From positions 1-64,000 of the forward strand of contig NZ_JAVKTS010000005.1 of the NCBI RefSeq assembly GCF_031460495.1: DNA of 64,000 bases, read 5' to 3'. The stretch is from Tissierella sp. Its GTDB lineage: Bacteria; Bacillota; Clostridia; Tissierellales; Tissierellaceae. The notes under the pieces were generated by a model. It saw only the letters and a program-made list of their open reading frames with translations, was not told the DNA's origin and ran no database searches. The first letter of the stretch is position 1, and the number at the start of each line of letters is the position of its first letter. Shown piece after piece: positions 27,328 to 34,943 of the stretch. The position numbers and the translations under genes were made by a program.

Positions 27328-28212
27328 TTATTTTATGTCGCTCCATTTAATCATATCTCCAACAAATATGGATTTAACATTTTCTATAGTTAAGTCATTT
27401 ATAGAATTCCCTATATGAGTAATTACTGCAATACCATCTAATGCTATAGCAATATCTTTAAGTTCAGTTTTTTCACTATCTTTCAAAGCTCTTGAAGCCA
27501 TTCCTATATCTGCAGTTCCATCAATAGCAGCTTGCATACCTGCTGATGAGTCAGATTGTTGTACTTCTATTACAGCCTCTGTATTGATTGCAAGATAAGC
27601 TTCTCTAAGTTTTTCCATAACTGGTGTAACAGATGAAGAACCAGCTACTACAATTTTACCACTTGGTTTAGATCCACTATATGGTGATGCATTGTCATCT
27701 ATTGCAATATAACTTTTTGCTACAACTTCTTGACCTTCTTTACTCATTATAAAATCCATAAAATCTTGTGCTACAGCGGATACTTCACCTTTTGTGGCTA
27801 TATTAAAAGGTCTAGCTATTTTATAACTTCCATTTTTAATGTTTTCCGTTGTAGCTGCTATACCATCAATATTTAAAGCTTTTACTGTATCATTAAGTGA
27901 ACCAGTTGATACATAACCTATTGCATATTCATTTCCAGCAACTGTTGTAAGGATCGTATCTGTTTTCATTTGAGTGATAGCTTCTTTTGTTGTTCTATCA
28001 GTTTTATTACCAGATGAATCCTTTTCTTCTATTCCAGTTAGTTCTACAAAAGCACCTCTTGTACCAGAACCTTCTTCTCTAGTAACTACTACAATATCTT
28101 TAGATGTATCAAAATCTTTTGTATCTACTTTATCCTCTTCCTTTGGAGCACATCCTACTAAAAGAGATGCTGCTAAAACAAGTGATAACACTAAAATAAA
28201 TATTTTTTTCAT
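27328..28212 (-). CDS. pstS: Phosphate-binding lipoprotein PstS
   Basis: A 294-residue periplasmic-type binding protein anchored as a lipoprotein: signal peptide MKKIFILVLSLVLAASLLVG with lipobox Cys21. Phosphate-contact regions are visible as VAGSSSVTPVMEKL, QQSDSSAGMQAAIDGTADIGMASR and TREEGSGTRGAF. The ligand domain appears permuted: the TREEGSGTRG segment usually found later is N-terminal and the SSSVTP segment follows at about residue 175. GGGAGG precedes the start. Confidence 0.93.
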   Translation of the reverse strand: MKKIFILVLSLVLAASLLVGCAPKEEDKVDTKDFDTSKDIVVVTREEGSGTRGAFVELTGIEEKDSSGNKTDRTTKEAITQMKTDTILTTVAGNEYAIGYVSTGSLNDTVKALNIDGIAATTENIKNGSYKIARPFNIATKGEVSAVAQDFMDFIMSKEGQEVVAKSYIAIDDNASPYSGSKPSGKIVVAGSSSVTPVMEKLREAYLAINTEAVIEVQQSDSSAGMQAAIDGTADIGMASRALKDSEKTELKDIAIALDGIAVITHIGNSINDLTIENVKSIFVGDMIKWSDIK

Positions 28213-28272
28213 GTTTAAATCCTCCCTTTAATCTTTAATTTCATATTTTCATACTTAGTATATCCAAGCAAT

Positions 28273-28311
28273 GTTAAATCTATTGAGATGGTAATGTAAA
28301 ATCTATGTAAA
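28273..28311 (-). promoter_or_regulatory. Pho-box-like repeats upstream of pstS
   Basis: On the minus strand TTTACA occurs twice at exactly 11-base spacing (28311-28306 and 28300-28295), with a further in-phase TTTAAC 22 bases later (28278-28273) and a TTAACA-like half-site on the other side. This matches the TT(A/C/T)ACA repeats bound by PhoP in Firmicutes. A TATACT -10 box lies about 10 bases after the last half-site. The gap from 28213 to 28485 otherwise holds the sigI promoter. Confidence 0.65.
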
Positions 28312-28436
28312 ATATTTTAACAATTTTTTTATGTATATTGGGTTGTAAAAAAATAATAATTTGATGGATTTGCTAAAACTTTATATAATGTACATAAGTA
28401 ACATAAAGGGCAAGAAATTTAATTTTGATTTCTATA

Positions 28437-28462
28437 CCCATTTAAAAGTGTAATCTATCGTA
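28437..28462 (+). promoter_or_regulatory. Candidate sigma-I promoter of sigI
   Basis: CCCATTT (28437-28443), 15 bases, then CGTA (28459-28462). It resembles the sigma-I pattern CCCC-rich -35 with CGWA -10 and suggests autoregulation. A sigma-A -10-like TATAAT overlaps downstream, so both may be used. Confidence 0.5.
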
Positions 28463-28485
28463 TTATATAATGAGGGGGTGTTTGG

Positions 28486-29217
28486 GTGACTAAACTTCTC
28501 AATATCTTTAATTGGAAAAAGACTTTAGAAGAACGGGTAAAAGACATACAAGAAGGTGACGAGGATGATAAAAACAATCTTATACAGGAGTATATTCCAT
28601 TTATAAAAAAGGTACTTGTGAATCAATTAGGGTCATATATAGAAGTAGAAAATGATGACTATTTTAGCATTGGACTTATTGCATTTAATGAGGCAATAGA
28701 AAAGTATGATGAAGAAAGAGGTAATTTTTTAACTTTTGCTTCCGTGGTGATAAAAAGCCGATTAATAGATCAGCTTAGAAAAGAATCTAGAAGGTCAAAG
28801 GAAGTTTTTATGAGCCAACTTCAAAGAGAAGATGATGAGGACTATTACACAAATGATGTAATGGCGGTAGAAGGCTTTGAGGCAGGAATAGAGACTAAGC
28901 TAGATTTTGCATCTTTAGTACACAGTATGAAAGACTTTGGTGTTTCACTTGATGATTTAATCAATGAATCTCCCAAGCACCAAGATACTAGACAGACAGC
29001 TATTAAAATAGGAAAGCATGTCTTTGAAAATAGAAGGCTTTGTGATAGATTTCTAAACACAGGAAATCTTCCTACAAATGAGATAATACGAGACTTAAAT
29101 GTGTCTAGAAAAGCAGTCCAAAGAAGTAGAAAATTCATTATAGCAATTATATTGATTTTGAATAGTAATCTGGACACATTAAAGGGTTATATTTCTAGCA
29201 ATGAAGGGGGTAATTAG
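28486..29217 (+). CDS. sigI: RNA polymerase sigma factor SigI
   Basis: A 243-residue sigma factor of the SigI group. Region 2 is clear: DDYFSIGLIAFNEAIEKYDEERGNFLTFASVVIKSRLIDQLRKE. The C-terminal SigI-C domain, with helix-turn-helix LPTNEIIRDLNVSRKAVQRSRKFIIAIILIL, replaces the usual region 4. The start is GTG behind GAGGGGG. In Bacillus it answers heat and envelope stress; in cellulolytic clostridia it answers polysaccharides. It ends one base before rsgI, its anti-sigma partner. Confidence 0.95.
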   Translation: MTKLLNIFNWKKTLEERVKDIQEGDEDDKNNLIQEYIPFIKKVLVNQLGSYIEVENDDYFSIGLIAFNEAIEKYDEERGNFLTFASVVIKSRLIDQLRKESRRSKEVFMSQLQREDDEDYYTNDVMAVEGFEAGIETKLDFASLVHSMKDFGVSLDDLINESPKHQDTRQTAIKIGKHVFENRRLCDRFLNTGNLPTNEIIRDLNVSRKAVQRSRKFIIAIILILNSNLDTLKGYISSNEGGN

Positions 29218-30420
29218 ATGGTTTATCGAGGTAATATCGTAGAAGTTTGTAGTGATAGTATAGTTGTAATCACTGAAGAATGTACATTTAAAAGAATTAA
29301 AAAGAGTGTTGGCTTGGAAGAAGGTATGGAAGTATATTTTGAAGAGAGAGATATTATAAGAAAATCAAATACAAGTATTAAAAGTATTAAAAGTATTAAA
29401 AGTATTTCAAAGATAGCGGCTATAATTTTGCTAGTAATTACTTCCATTTATGGCATACAAGTTTGGGACATAAATTATAGGGCAGTTGCTATAGTATCAA
29501 TTGATATAAATCCAAGTGTAGAAATAAAGGTTAATAAAAATCATCGTGTAATAAATGCAACGGCTCTTAATGAGGATGCTTTAAATCTACCGCTTAAAAA
29601 ATTAAAGGGTCAGGTATTAGCTAATGCATTAGATGAACTTGTACAAACAGCAAAGACAGAAGGCTATATTAAGGAAAATGAAGAAAATTATATACTATTA
29701 GGTGTTGTAGGGCTAAGCAACAATGAAAAAGATACTGAAGCTTTAGAACACTTATTAGTGGAAGGAAAAGAAAAGATAGAAAATGTATCTAGTGAAGATG
29801 TTCAATATATTGAAGTTGTTACGGTAGAATCAAATAAAGAGACATTGAAAAAAGCAAGAAAAGAACATATTTCAGTAGGTAGGATGGAAGTCTATGAAAA
29901 TAATAAAGATAATAATAAGGATGGGCAAAGTAGTAAAGAAGAAATAAAGGAGCTAAAGGAAGAAAAGGTAAAGGAACTTATAGAGAAGATTGGTAAAGAA
30001 CATCCAGTATTTGAAGAGCATCCTGGAAATAACAATAATTCTGACAAGGATAAAAAGAAGGTTAAGGATGAAAAAATTAAAGAAGAAAAGGTAGAGAAAG
30101 AGGAGAAAGAAGAAAAAGAAGAAGGGATAGGACAGAACAAAGACAAGGATAATAATGGCAAGAAAGACAATAACAATAATAAAGATAAAAACAAAGACAA
30201 AGATATAAACAATGAAAAAGATAAAGACAAGGATAAAGATAGTAAAGATGATAAAGATAATAAAGACAGTAAGGACAAAGACAAAGATAGTAAAAATAAT
30301 AAAGATGAAATAAAGAACAAAAAAAGTCATCCTGTATTTGAGGAACACCCAGGGAATAGCAAATCTAATAACCCCTCGAAACAATATAAAGAAAAGATTA
30401 AAGATAAAAAAGATGATTAA
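29218..30420 (+). CDS. rsgI: Anti-sigma-I factor RsgI-like membrane protein
   Basis: A 400-residue single-pass membrane protein. The N-terminal RsgI-N domain (1-50) would bind SigI inside the cell. A transmembrane helix (66-82) leads to the extracellular core with SIDINPSVEIKVN (about 90-215). From about 225 to 400 the chain is a highly charged Lys/Asp/Asn/Glu tail, with HPVFEEHPGN appearing twice (about 261 and 371). No carbohydrate-binding module, as used by clostridial sensory RsgI proteins, is present. Three 9-base repeats encode SIK-SIK-SIK beside the helix (residues 53-62). It is translationally adjacent to sigI. Confidence 0.9.
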   Translation: MVYRGNIVEVCSDSIVVITEECTFKRIKKSVGLEEGMEVYFEERDIIRKSNTSIKSIKSIKSISKIAAIILLVITSIYGIQVWDINYRAVAIVSIDINPSVEIKVNKNHRVINATALNEDALNLPLKKLKGQVLANALDELVQTAKTEGYIKENEENYILLGVVGLSNNEKDTEALEHLLVEGKEKIENVSSEDVQYIEVVTVESNKETLKKARKEHISVGRMEVYENNKDNNKDGQSSKEEIKELKEEKVKELIEKIGKEHPVFEEHPGNNNNSDKDKKKVKDEKIKEEKVEKEEKEEKEEGIGQNKDKDNNGKKDNNNNKDKNKDKDINNEKDKDKDKDSKDDKDNKDSKDKDKDSKNNKDEIKNKKSHPVFEEHPGNSKSNNPSKQYKEKIKDKKDD

Positions 30421-30451
30421 ATAAAAAAAAATTTTTAATTTCTCATATGTA

Positions 30452-30476
30452 CCCCTAAAAAATTTAAGTAGCCGTA
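30452..30476 (+). promoter_or_regulatory. Candidate sigma-I promoter of the repeat-domain exoprotein
   Basis: CCCCTAA (30452-30458), 14 bases, then CGTA (30473-30476). It fits the sigma-I consensus closely and lies 37 bases before the ATG. The adjacent sigI-rsgI pair supports the call. Confidence 0.6.
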
Positions 30477-30512
30477 ATAATATAATAATAAAAATAATAG
30501 GAGGTATATAAG

Positions 30513-31733
30513 ATGAAAAAATATTTAACCAGTTTAGCGACTTTGTTTTTAGTGATTCTATTGACAAGTTCTTATGCAAGTGCATTTACTCCACCAGGAT
30601 TAGCTAAAAAGGGTGGTTTGCCACCTGGAATCCAAAAGAAGTTTATCCAACAAGAAAAAGATAAAAAAGAGTATAATACAACTATAAAGGATATAAATTT
30701 AGAACAAAGAAGAGTAGTTATAGAAGATGGGACAGCAATACTTGTGCTCCTTGTTTCTGATGAAGCAAAAATAGAGTTGAATAAAAAATCAGCTAAGCTT
30801 GAAGACATTATGAAAAATGATGATGTTTTTATGAAACTAGACAAAAATAATACTATTACAGAGCTTAAGGCTACAAGAGAAAGTGAAACCGTATACACTG
30901 TGGAAGGAAGACTTTCATTAGTTGATAAAAAAGAAAATAAAATATATATTTATGAGAACAATAAATTAGATAGTTATAAATTAAGATCTGATGTTACTGT
31001 ACGCATTAATGGTGAGAAAAGTAGTATTAGTGGTTTAACTACTGGTATGGAGTTAAAGTTAACTATAGAAGGGGATAGGGTAAAATTAATTGAGGCAAGT
31101 AAAGATGTACAAACAAAAATAATTGGAACTATAATAGCAATTGATTATAATCGTATGGAGTTTGTACTTCAGGAAGGTACAAAGGTAACTCTATATAAAG
31201 CTCAAAGCAATACACCTATAAAAATAGATGGTGAGATAAAGACTTTTTCAAATCTATTAGTTGGTATGACTTTAGAAGCTTATGTAAAAGATCAAAATAT
31301 AATTAGTATAGAGGCCAAATCATTATCTATAGAAAACCAAAAAGGTGTTGTTAAAGCTATTAATATAGATAAAAATGAAATAGTCTTAACACAAGGTAAT
31401 AAGGAAACTTTATTTAAAATAAATAAGAATGTAATTGTAAAAATTAACGGAGTTCAAAAAACTTTAAAAGATATTGCAGTTAATATGGATGTGCAGTTAA
31501 CTATCCAAAGTGGAGAAGTTATTGAAATTACCATTAATCAATTAATTCAGTCTTTTGAAGGTAGAATTATAGCAAAAGATGTTGGGAATAAGCCAACTGT
31601 CACAATTCAAGTAGGAAATGAAATTAAAGTATTTTCTGTTAGAAAAGATTTAAATATTATTGAAATTGAAGTAGGTAAAGAAGTTATTATTCATGTGAAG
31701 GATAGTGAAGTTATAGCTATTGTAGCAAAATAA
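30513..31733 (+). CDS. Secreted protein with five tandem beta-barrel-like repeats (probable SigI regulon member)
   Basis: A 406-residue exported protein with a signal peptide cleaved after ASA (about residue 24) and then FTPPGLAKKGGLPPGIQKKF, a proline/glycine linker common in clostridial surface proteins. Five repeats of about 70 residues follow, each starting with a strand such as VEGRLSLVD, IIGTIIAID or QKGVVKAIN and passing through VRINGEK/IKIDGEI/VKINGVQ to a GM(E/T/D)L turn, like DUF5666-type folds. No cell-wall anchor motif is visible. AGGAGG precedes the ATG. It follows rsgI and has its own sigma-I-like promoter. The function is unknown; a wall-bound structural or sensing role is inferred. 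Confidence 0.75.
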   Translation: MKKYLTSLATLFLVILLTSSYASAFTPPGLAKKGGLPPGIQKKFIQQEKDKKEYNTTIKDINLEQRRVVIEDGTAILVLLVSDEAKIELNKKSAKLEDIMKNDDVFMKLDKNNTITELKATRESETVYTVEGRLSLVDKKENKIYIYENNKLDSYKLRSDVTVRINGEKSSISGLTTGMELKLTIEGDRVKLIEASKDVQTKIIGTIIAIDYNRMEFVLQEGTKVTLYKAQSNTPIKIDGEIKTFSNLLVGMTLEAYVKDQNIISIEAKSLSIENQKGVVKAINIDKNEIVLTQGNKETLFKINKNVIVKINGVQKTLKDIAVNMDVQLTIQSGEVIEITINQLIQSFEGRIIAKDVGNKPTVTIQVGNEIKVFSVRKDLNIIEIEVGKEVIIHVKDSEVIAIVAK

Positions 31734-31757
31734 TGATAGGTATAAAATAATTAAGTT

Positions 31758-31798
31758 AAAGTAGGTAAGGCAATTTGCTTTGCCTACTTTACTTTTTT
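31758..31798 (+). terminator. Rho-independent terminator after the repeat protein
   Basis: AAAGTAGGTAAGGC pairs with GCTTTGCCTACTTT (two G-U pairs) and is followed by ACTTTTTT. Confidence 0.85.
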
Positions 31799-31925
31799 AA
31801 TGATTGTTTGTAATAATGTGATATAATTAAAATGTTGTATTAAGGAGATAATGAGTAAATAGATATATTGAATTAGAGGTAAGTCCTTGCAATATTAAGC
31901 TACTATTCAACGAGGAGATAAAAAT

Positions 31926-32810
31926 ATGAACTATAAAGATATAAAGGAATTAAGTCTAGAAGATAAGCAAAATCATTTCAATAATATATATGGTCATAAA
32001 TTAAAGTATGTAGGAAATAAATACCATATAGTGGAGAGGATCTTAAGTTTAAATAAGAACTCTAAGCCTAATCCAGAAAAACTTGCAGTAATTGATGGGA
32101 TATTTTCTCTTAACCTTGCAAAAAAATATAAAATAGGAGTAAAATATCTGATTATATGTCTAGAGAAGATTCATTCCATAGAGGCACAGGAGCTCATAGA
32201 CAATTTTGTAAAGTTGGCAGAGGAGTCCATAGTAGTTTCAGAAAAGGTATTTAATGTAATAGCAGAAAAAGAAAACTCCCATGGAATAATGGCAGTAGTA
32301 TATCTTCCTCCAAAGAAATTTGAAGAAATACATATTGAGAAAAATTCAGTGGTACTGATATTAGATGGACTGGAGATACCTGGCAATGTAGGGACTATAC
32401 TTAGGTCAGCAGATGCTACAGGAGTTGACTGTGTAATAGTAAATAATAGAAAGACTAGATTAAATCATCCAAAACTAATGCGAAGTAGTTTAGGTTCTGT
32501 ATTTAAGGTGCCAGTAGTTGAAGCGGAGAATTTTTCTGAACTGGAAACATGGCTAAAGAAAAATAAATATCAAGTAATCATAACTGATACAGATGCATCC
32601 TCAAACTATTATGATTTAGAATATAATGGAAGGATTGCAATAGTAATGGGTAGTGAAAAGTATGGAGTATCAGAAGATTTTTATAAATTGAATTATCAAG
32701 GAGTAGGTATCCCTATGCTGGGAGATATGGATTCTTTAAATGTTGGAGTAGCTGCTACTATAATCATGTATGAAGCAGCATTAAAGAATAAAGGATATAT
32801 TAAAAGATAA
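31926..32810 (+). CDS. SpoU/TrmH-family RNA 2'-O-ribose methyltransferase
   Basis: A 294-residue SPOUT methyltransferase that uses S-adenosylmethionine. An N-terminal substrate-binding region (about 1-115, ending with IAEKENSHGIMAVV) precedes the knotted catalytic domain. Motif 1 is LDGLEIPGNVGTILRSADATG, motif 2 IAIVMGSEKYGVS, motif 3 GIPMLGDMDSLNVGVAATI. The likely substrates are 23S rRNA or tRNA; which one cannot be told. GAGGAG lies upstream of the ATG. Confidence 0.9.
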   Translation: MNYKDIKELSLEDKQNHFNNIYGHKLKYVGNKYHIVERILSLNKNSKPNPEKLAVIDGIFSLNLAKKYKIGVKYLIICLEKIHSIEAQELIDNFVKLAEESIVVSEKVFNVIAEKENSHGIMAVVYLPPKKFEEIHIEKNSVVLILDGLEIPGNVGTILRSADATGVDCVIVNNRKTRLNHPKLMRSSLGSVFKVPVVEAENFSELETWLKKNKYQVIITDTDASSNYYDLEYNGRIAIVMGSEKYGVSEDFYKLNYQGVGIPMLGDMDSLNVGVAATIIMYEAALKNKGYIKR

Positions 32811-32816
32811 AAAAAT

Positions 32817-32852
32817 CCAAACTTAAAAGAATATGTCCTTTTAAGTTTGGGT
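32817..32852. terminator. Bidirectional terminator
   Basis: CCAAACTTAAAAG pairs perfectly with CTTTTAAGTTTGG. A T-rich run follows on both strands, serving the methyltransferase gene and the converging transporter gene. Confidence 0.88.
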
Positions 32853-32871
32853 TTCTTTTAATATAATAAAC

Positions 32872-33366
32872 TTAGCTAATGCTTCCGGTGTCAAGGGCTC
32901 TTGATTTTTTAAGAGCTCCTAATATGACATAAGATATAAAAGCATCTGCTCCATGGTGAAGAATAGTACCAACTCCTGTGACAATTAGAAGTTTGTATAC
33001 ATCAAAGCCTATAAAAGGTATAACTACAATAGCTTCAAGGAGTCCATGGATAGGAGCTGTAATAAGAGAAACTTTACCAAAAGACATTCCTTTTTTAATA
33101 AGTTTTGCACCTATAATTCCAATAAATACATGCATAAATGCTCTTAATCCAACAACTGGTCCAAGGTTAAGAAAAAATCCTAAGGCTGAACCAAGTCCTA
33201 CCATAATAGCAACCTCAGGTCCTAATAACATAGAGATAAACATAGGCACATGAGAGCCAAGAGTAGCAGAAAAAGGTGGAACTATAACTTTAAAAAACAC
33301 TACAAAAGGAATAAGAATTGCTAATGCTGTAAGTAAAGCAGATAATGTTAATTTCTTTACATTCAA
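32872..33366 (-). CDS. niaX: ECF transporter S component, probable niacin-specific (NiaX)
   Basis: A 164-residue membrane protein with five or six hydrophobic helices. It has the small S-component size and the N-terminal LTLSALLTALAILIPF segment used by energy-coupling-factor transporters. The start is TTG with AGGAGG seven bases upstream. The promoter carries a CTGTC/GACAG dyad resembling the niacin repressor (NiaR) box, and niaR lies 9 kb away, so niacin is the probable substrate. The EcfA and EcfT parts must be encoded elsewhere. Confidence 0.75.
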   Translation of the reverse strand: MNVKKLTLSALLTALAILIPFVVFFKVIVPPFSATLGSHVPMFISMLLGPEVAIMVGLGSALGFFLNLGPVVGLRAFMHVFIGIIGAKLIKKGMSFGKVSLITAPIHGLLEAIVVIPFIGFDVYKLLIVTGVGTILHHGADAFISYVILGALKKSRALDTGSIS

Positions 33367-33399
33367 GATAATACCTCCTTATGATATAATGTTAATAAT

Positions 33400-33433
33400 A
33401 TTATAATAGATGTATATACACCTGTCAAGACAG
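33400..33433 (-). promoter_or_regulatory. Sigma-A promoter with overlapping NiaR-like operator
   Basis: On the minus strand TTGACA (33428-33423), 17 bases, TATAAT (33405-33400) is a consensus promoter. The dyad CTGTC-AA-GACAG (33422-33433, read on the plus strand), with further ACAC flanking, lies across the -35 box. Firmicute NiaR sites have this CTGTC-TT-GACAG core, from memory. Bound repressor would block the promoter. Confidence 0.7.
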
Positions 33434-33453
33434 AGAAATATTTAAATTATTTC

Positions 33454-33482
33454 TTGCATACTCTGTCCATAAATGGTATAAT
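33454..33482 (+). promoter_or_regulatory. Sigma-A promoter of the rpsF-ssb-rpsR operon
   Basis: TTGCAT (33454-33459), 17 bases, TATAAT (33477-33482). It lies 64 bases upstream of the rpsF start and is divergent from the niaX promoter. Confidence 0.8.
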
Positions 33483-33498
33483 ACTTTGGTAAATCCTT

Positions 33499-33535
33499 GC
33501 TCTATCTTTAGGATAGGGCCGATAGTCCATAGGGA
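33499..33535 (+). promoter_or_regulatory. rpsF leader, possible S6:S18 binding element
   Basis: GCTCTATC pairs with GATAGGGC around a five-base loop, followed directly by CCGATAGTCC and the ribosome binding site. Firmicute rpsF leaders contain a hairpin with an exposed CCG that mimics the 16S rRNA site of the S6-S18 dimer and gives feedback control. The match here is suggestive, not proven. Confidence 0.45.
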
Positions 33536-33545
33536 GGTGAAATAT

Positions 33546-33827
33546 ATGAGAAAATATGAAGCGATGATTATCTTTTTTCCATCTGAAGAAGAGAAAAGAG
33601 TTCAAGTACTTGAGAGATTCAAAGGAATAATTGAAGCTGAAGGAAGCATTACAAGTACTGATGAGTGGGGAATAAGAAAGTTAGCATATCTAATTGATGA
33701 TATTGGTGAAGGGTATTATGTACTTATCAACTTTGAAGGCACACCAGAAGTAATCAAAGAGTTAGATAGAGTTGCTAGAATATCAGACAGCATTATGAGA
33801 CACATGATCATTAGAGAAGACGAATAA
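33546..33827 (+). CDS. rpsF: 30S ribosomal protein S6
   Basis: 93 residues starting MRKYEAMIIFFPSEEEKRV, the usual S6 start, with DEWGIRKLAYLI and EGYYVLINFEG. It binds 16S rRNA as a dimer with S18, encoded two genes on. GGGAGGTG precedes the ATG; a 20-codon longer frame is not translated from a good site. Confidence 0.97.
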   Translation: MRKYEAMIIFFPSEEEKRVQVLERFKGIIEAEGSITSTDEWGIRKLAYLIDDIGEGYYVLINFEGTPEVIKELDRVARISDSIMRHMIIREDE

Positions 33828-33847
33828 TCTAAGGGTAGGTGAGAATA

Positions 33848-34279
33848 TTGAATAATGTTGTATTAATAGGAAGGCTAACAAGAGATCCGGAGTTAAGATA
33901 TATACCTGTATCTGGCACTGCAGTAGCTAGATTTAGCATAGCAGTAGACAAAGGGCTTTCTAAAGAAAAAAAACAAGAAATGGAATCTAAAAATCAGCCA
34001 ACAGCGGACTTTATTAACATAGTTGTATGGGGCAAAATGGGTGAGAATTGTGCTAACTATCTTGCAAAGGGTAGACTAGTAGCTATTCAAGGAAGGATTC
34101 AAAGTGGCTCATATGAAAAAGATGGTGTCAAAAGATATACCATGGATGTTGTAGCCTCTAATGTTGAATTCTTAGAATGGGGAGATTCAAATAAATCCCA
34201 AGGATTTAATGAGCCTAGTTCAGACTTTGGCGGTATAGAAGGTTTCCATCCTACTGATAATGATGACATTCCATTCTAG
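33848..34279 (+). CDS. ssb: Single-stranded DNA-binding protein
   Basis: A 143-residue OB-fold protein: [34 protein letters not shown] and the acidic C-terminal tip DNDDIPF that recruits partner proteins. The TTG start is preferred because it gives the family N-terminus and has AGGTGAG four bases upstream; a GTG at 33839 overlaps that site. It lies between rpsF and rpsR as in most Firmicutes. Confidence 0.96.
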   Translation: MNNVVLIGRLTRDPELRYIPVSGTAVARFSIAVDKGLSKEKKQEMESKNQPTADFINIVVWGKMGENCANYLAKGRLVAIQGRIQSGSYEKDGVKRYTMDVVASNVEFLEWGDSNKSQGFNEPSSDFGGIEGFHPTDNDDIPF

Positions 34280-34293
34280 AAGGAGGTAAGAAG

Positions 34294-34518
34294 ATGCAAA
34301 GAAGATTTAAACCTAGAAAAAAAATCTGTAGTTTTTGTGCAGATAAATCAAAGGGTATTGACTATAAAGAAATAAACAAACTTAAAAAATATATAACTGA
34401 AAGAGGAAAAATTCTTCCTAGAAGAATCTCTGGAAATTGCTCAAAGCACCAAAGAGAGCTAACTATAGCTATAAAAAGATCAAGACAAGTAGCATTATTG
34501 CCATATAGTGCAGAATAA
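34294..34518 (+). CDS. rpsR: 30S ribosomal protein S18
   Basis: 74 residues with [17 protein letters not shown] and [17 protein letters not shown]. The CSFC...C..H set is the zinc-ligand (C+) form of S18. AGGAGGTAAG precedes the ATG. It is the last gene of the rpsF operon before a strong terminator. Confidence 0.97.
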   Translation: MQRRFKPRKKICSFCADKSKGIDYKEINKLKKYITERGKILPRRISGNCSKHQRELTIAIKRSRQVALLPYSAE

Positions 34519-34540
34519 GAGAGGATATCCTCTCTTTTTT
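34517..34540 (+). terminator. Terminator after rpsR
   Basis: AAGAGAGGATATCCTCTCTT is a perfect palindrome followed by T residues. It overlaps the rpsR stop codon. Confidence 0.9.
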
Positions 34541-34611
34541 ATTTGACTTATGTTCCTTTAATTTGTATTATTTTAGTAAGGTTAAAATAAAAATTAAGGA
34601 TGGGGTATTGT

Positions 34612-34932
34612 ATGGAGAATAAAGACATAGATATTATAAAGAATATGAGAACGGTAGAATGGTTAAAGGCTCAACTACTCAGCACTGTTGGAAATCTATA
34701 TACTACTTTAGCTAATGGAGAAGAGAATACAATGGAGAACATTGAGGACATTATCTCTAATCTCGTATTAGAATCTTTGTTATTAGGTAAAAGATTAGGG
34801 CTGAGTTTTGAAAGCATAAAATCAGCACTAAGAGATAATATTAAGATAAATCTTATAGAAGAACATAAAATTGAGAGATGGTATGGAGACTTAAGTTTGT
34901 TATTGGAGTTTATTGATCAAGATAAAGATTAG
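34612..34932 (+). CDS. MazG-like protein
   Basis: A 106-residue all-helical protein with the TVEWLKAQLLSTVGNLYTTL and NIEDIISNLVLESLLLGKRLG segments of the clostridial MazG-like family. The strict EExxE...EExxD metal-binding pattern of active MazG pyrophosphatases is incomplete, so catalysis is doubtful. The second ATG (34612) fits the GGATGGGG site better than the first at 34600. It is followed after 11 bases by the YybS gene. Confidence 0.75.
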   Translation: MENKDIDIIKNMRTVEWLKAQLLSTVGNLYTTLANGEENTMENIEDIISNLVLESLLLGKRLGLSFESIKSALRDNIKINLIEEHKIERWYGDLSLLLEFIDQDKD

Positions 34933-34943
34933 AGGTGAAATTA

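Noticed and set aside
29892-30585. Minus-strand frames rich in Leu/Ser or Phe/Ile opposite the rsgI tail
   Set aside because: Artefacts of the Lys/Asp/Asn-rich low-complexity sequence on the plus strand.
31842-31862. Three-codon minigene (Met-Ser-Lys-stop) after an AAGGAG upstream of the SpoU methyltransferase gene
   Set aside because: The spacing from AAGGAG to the ATG is only three bases and nothing downstream suggests translational control; chance is likely.
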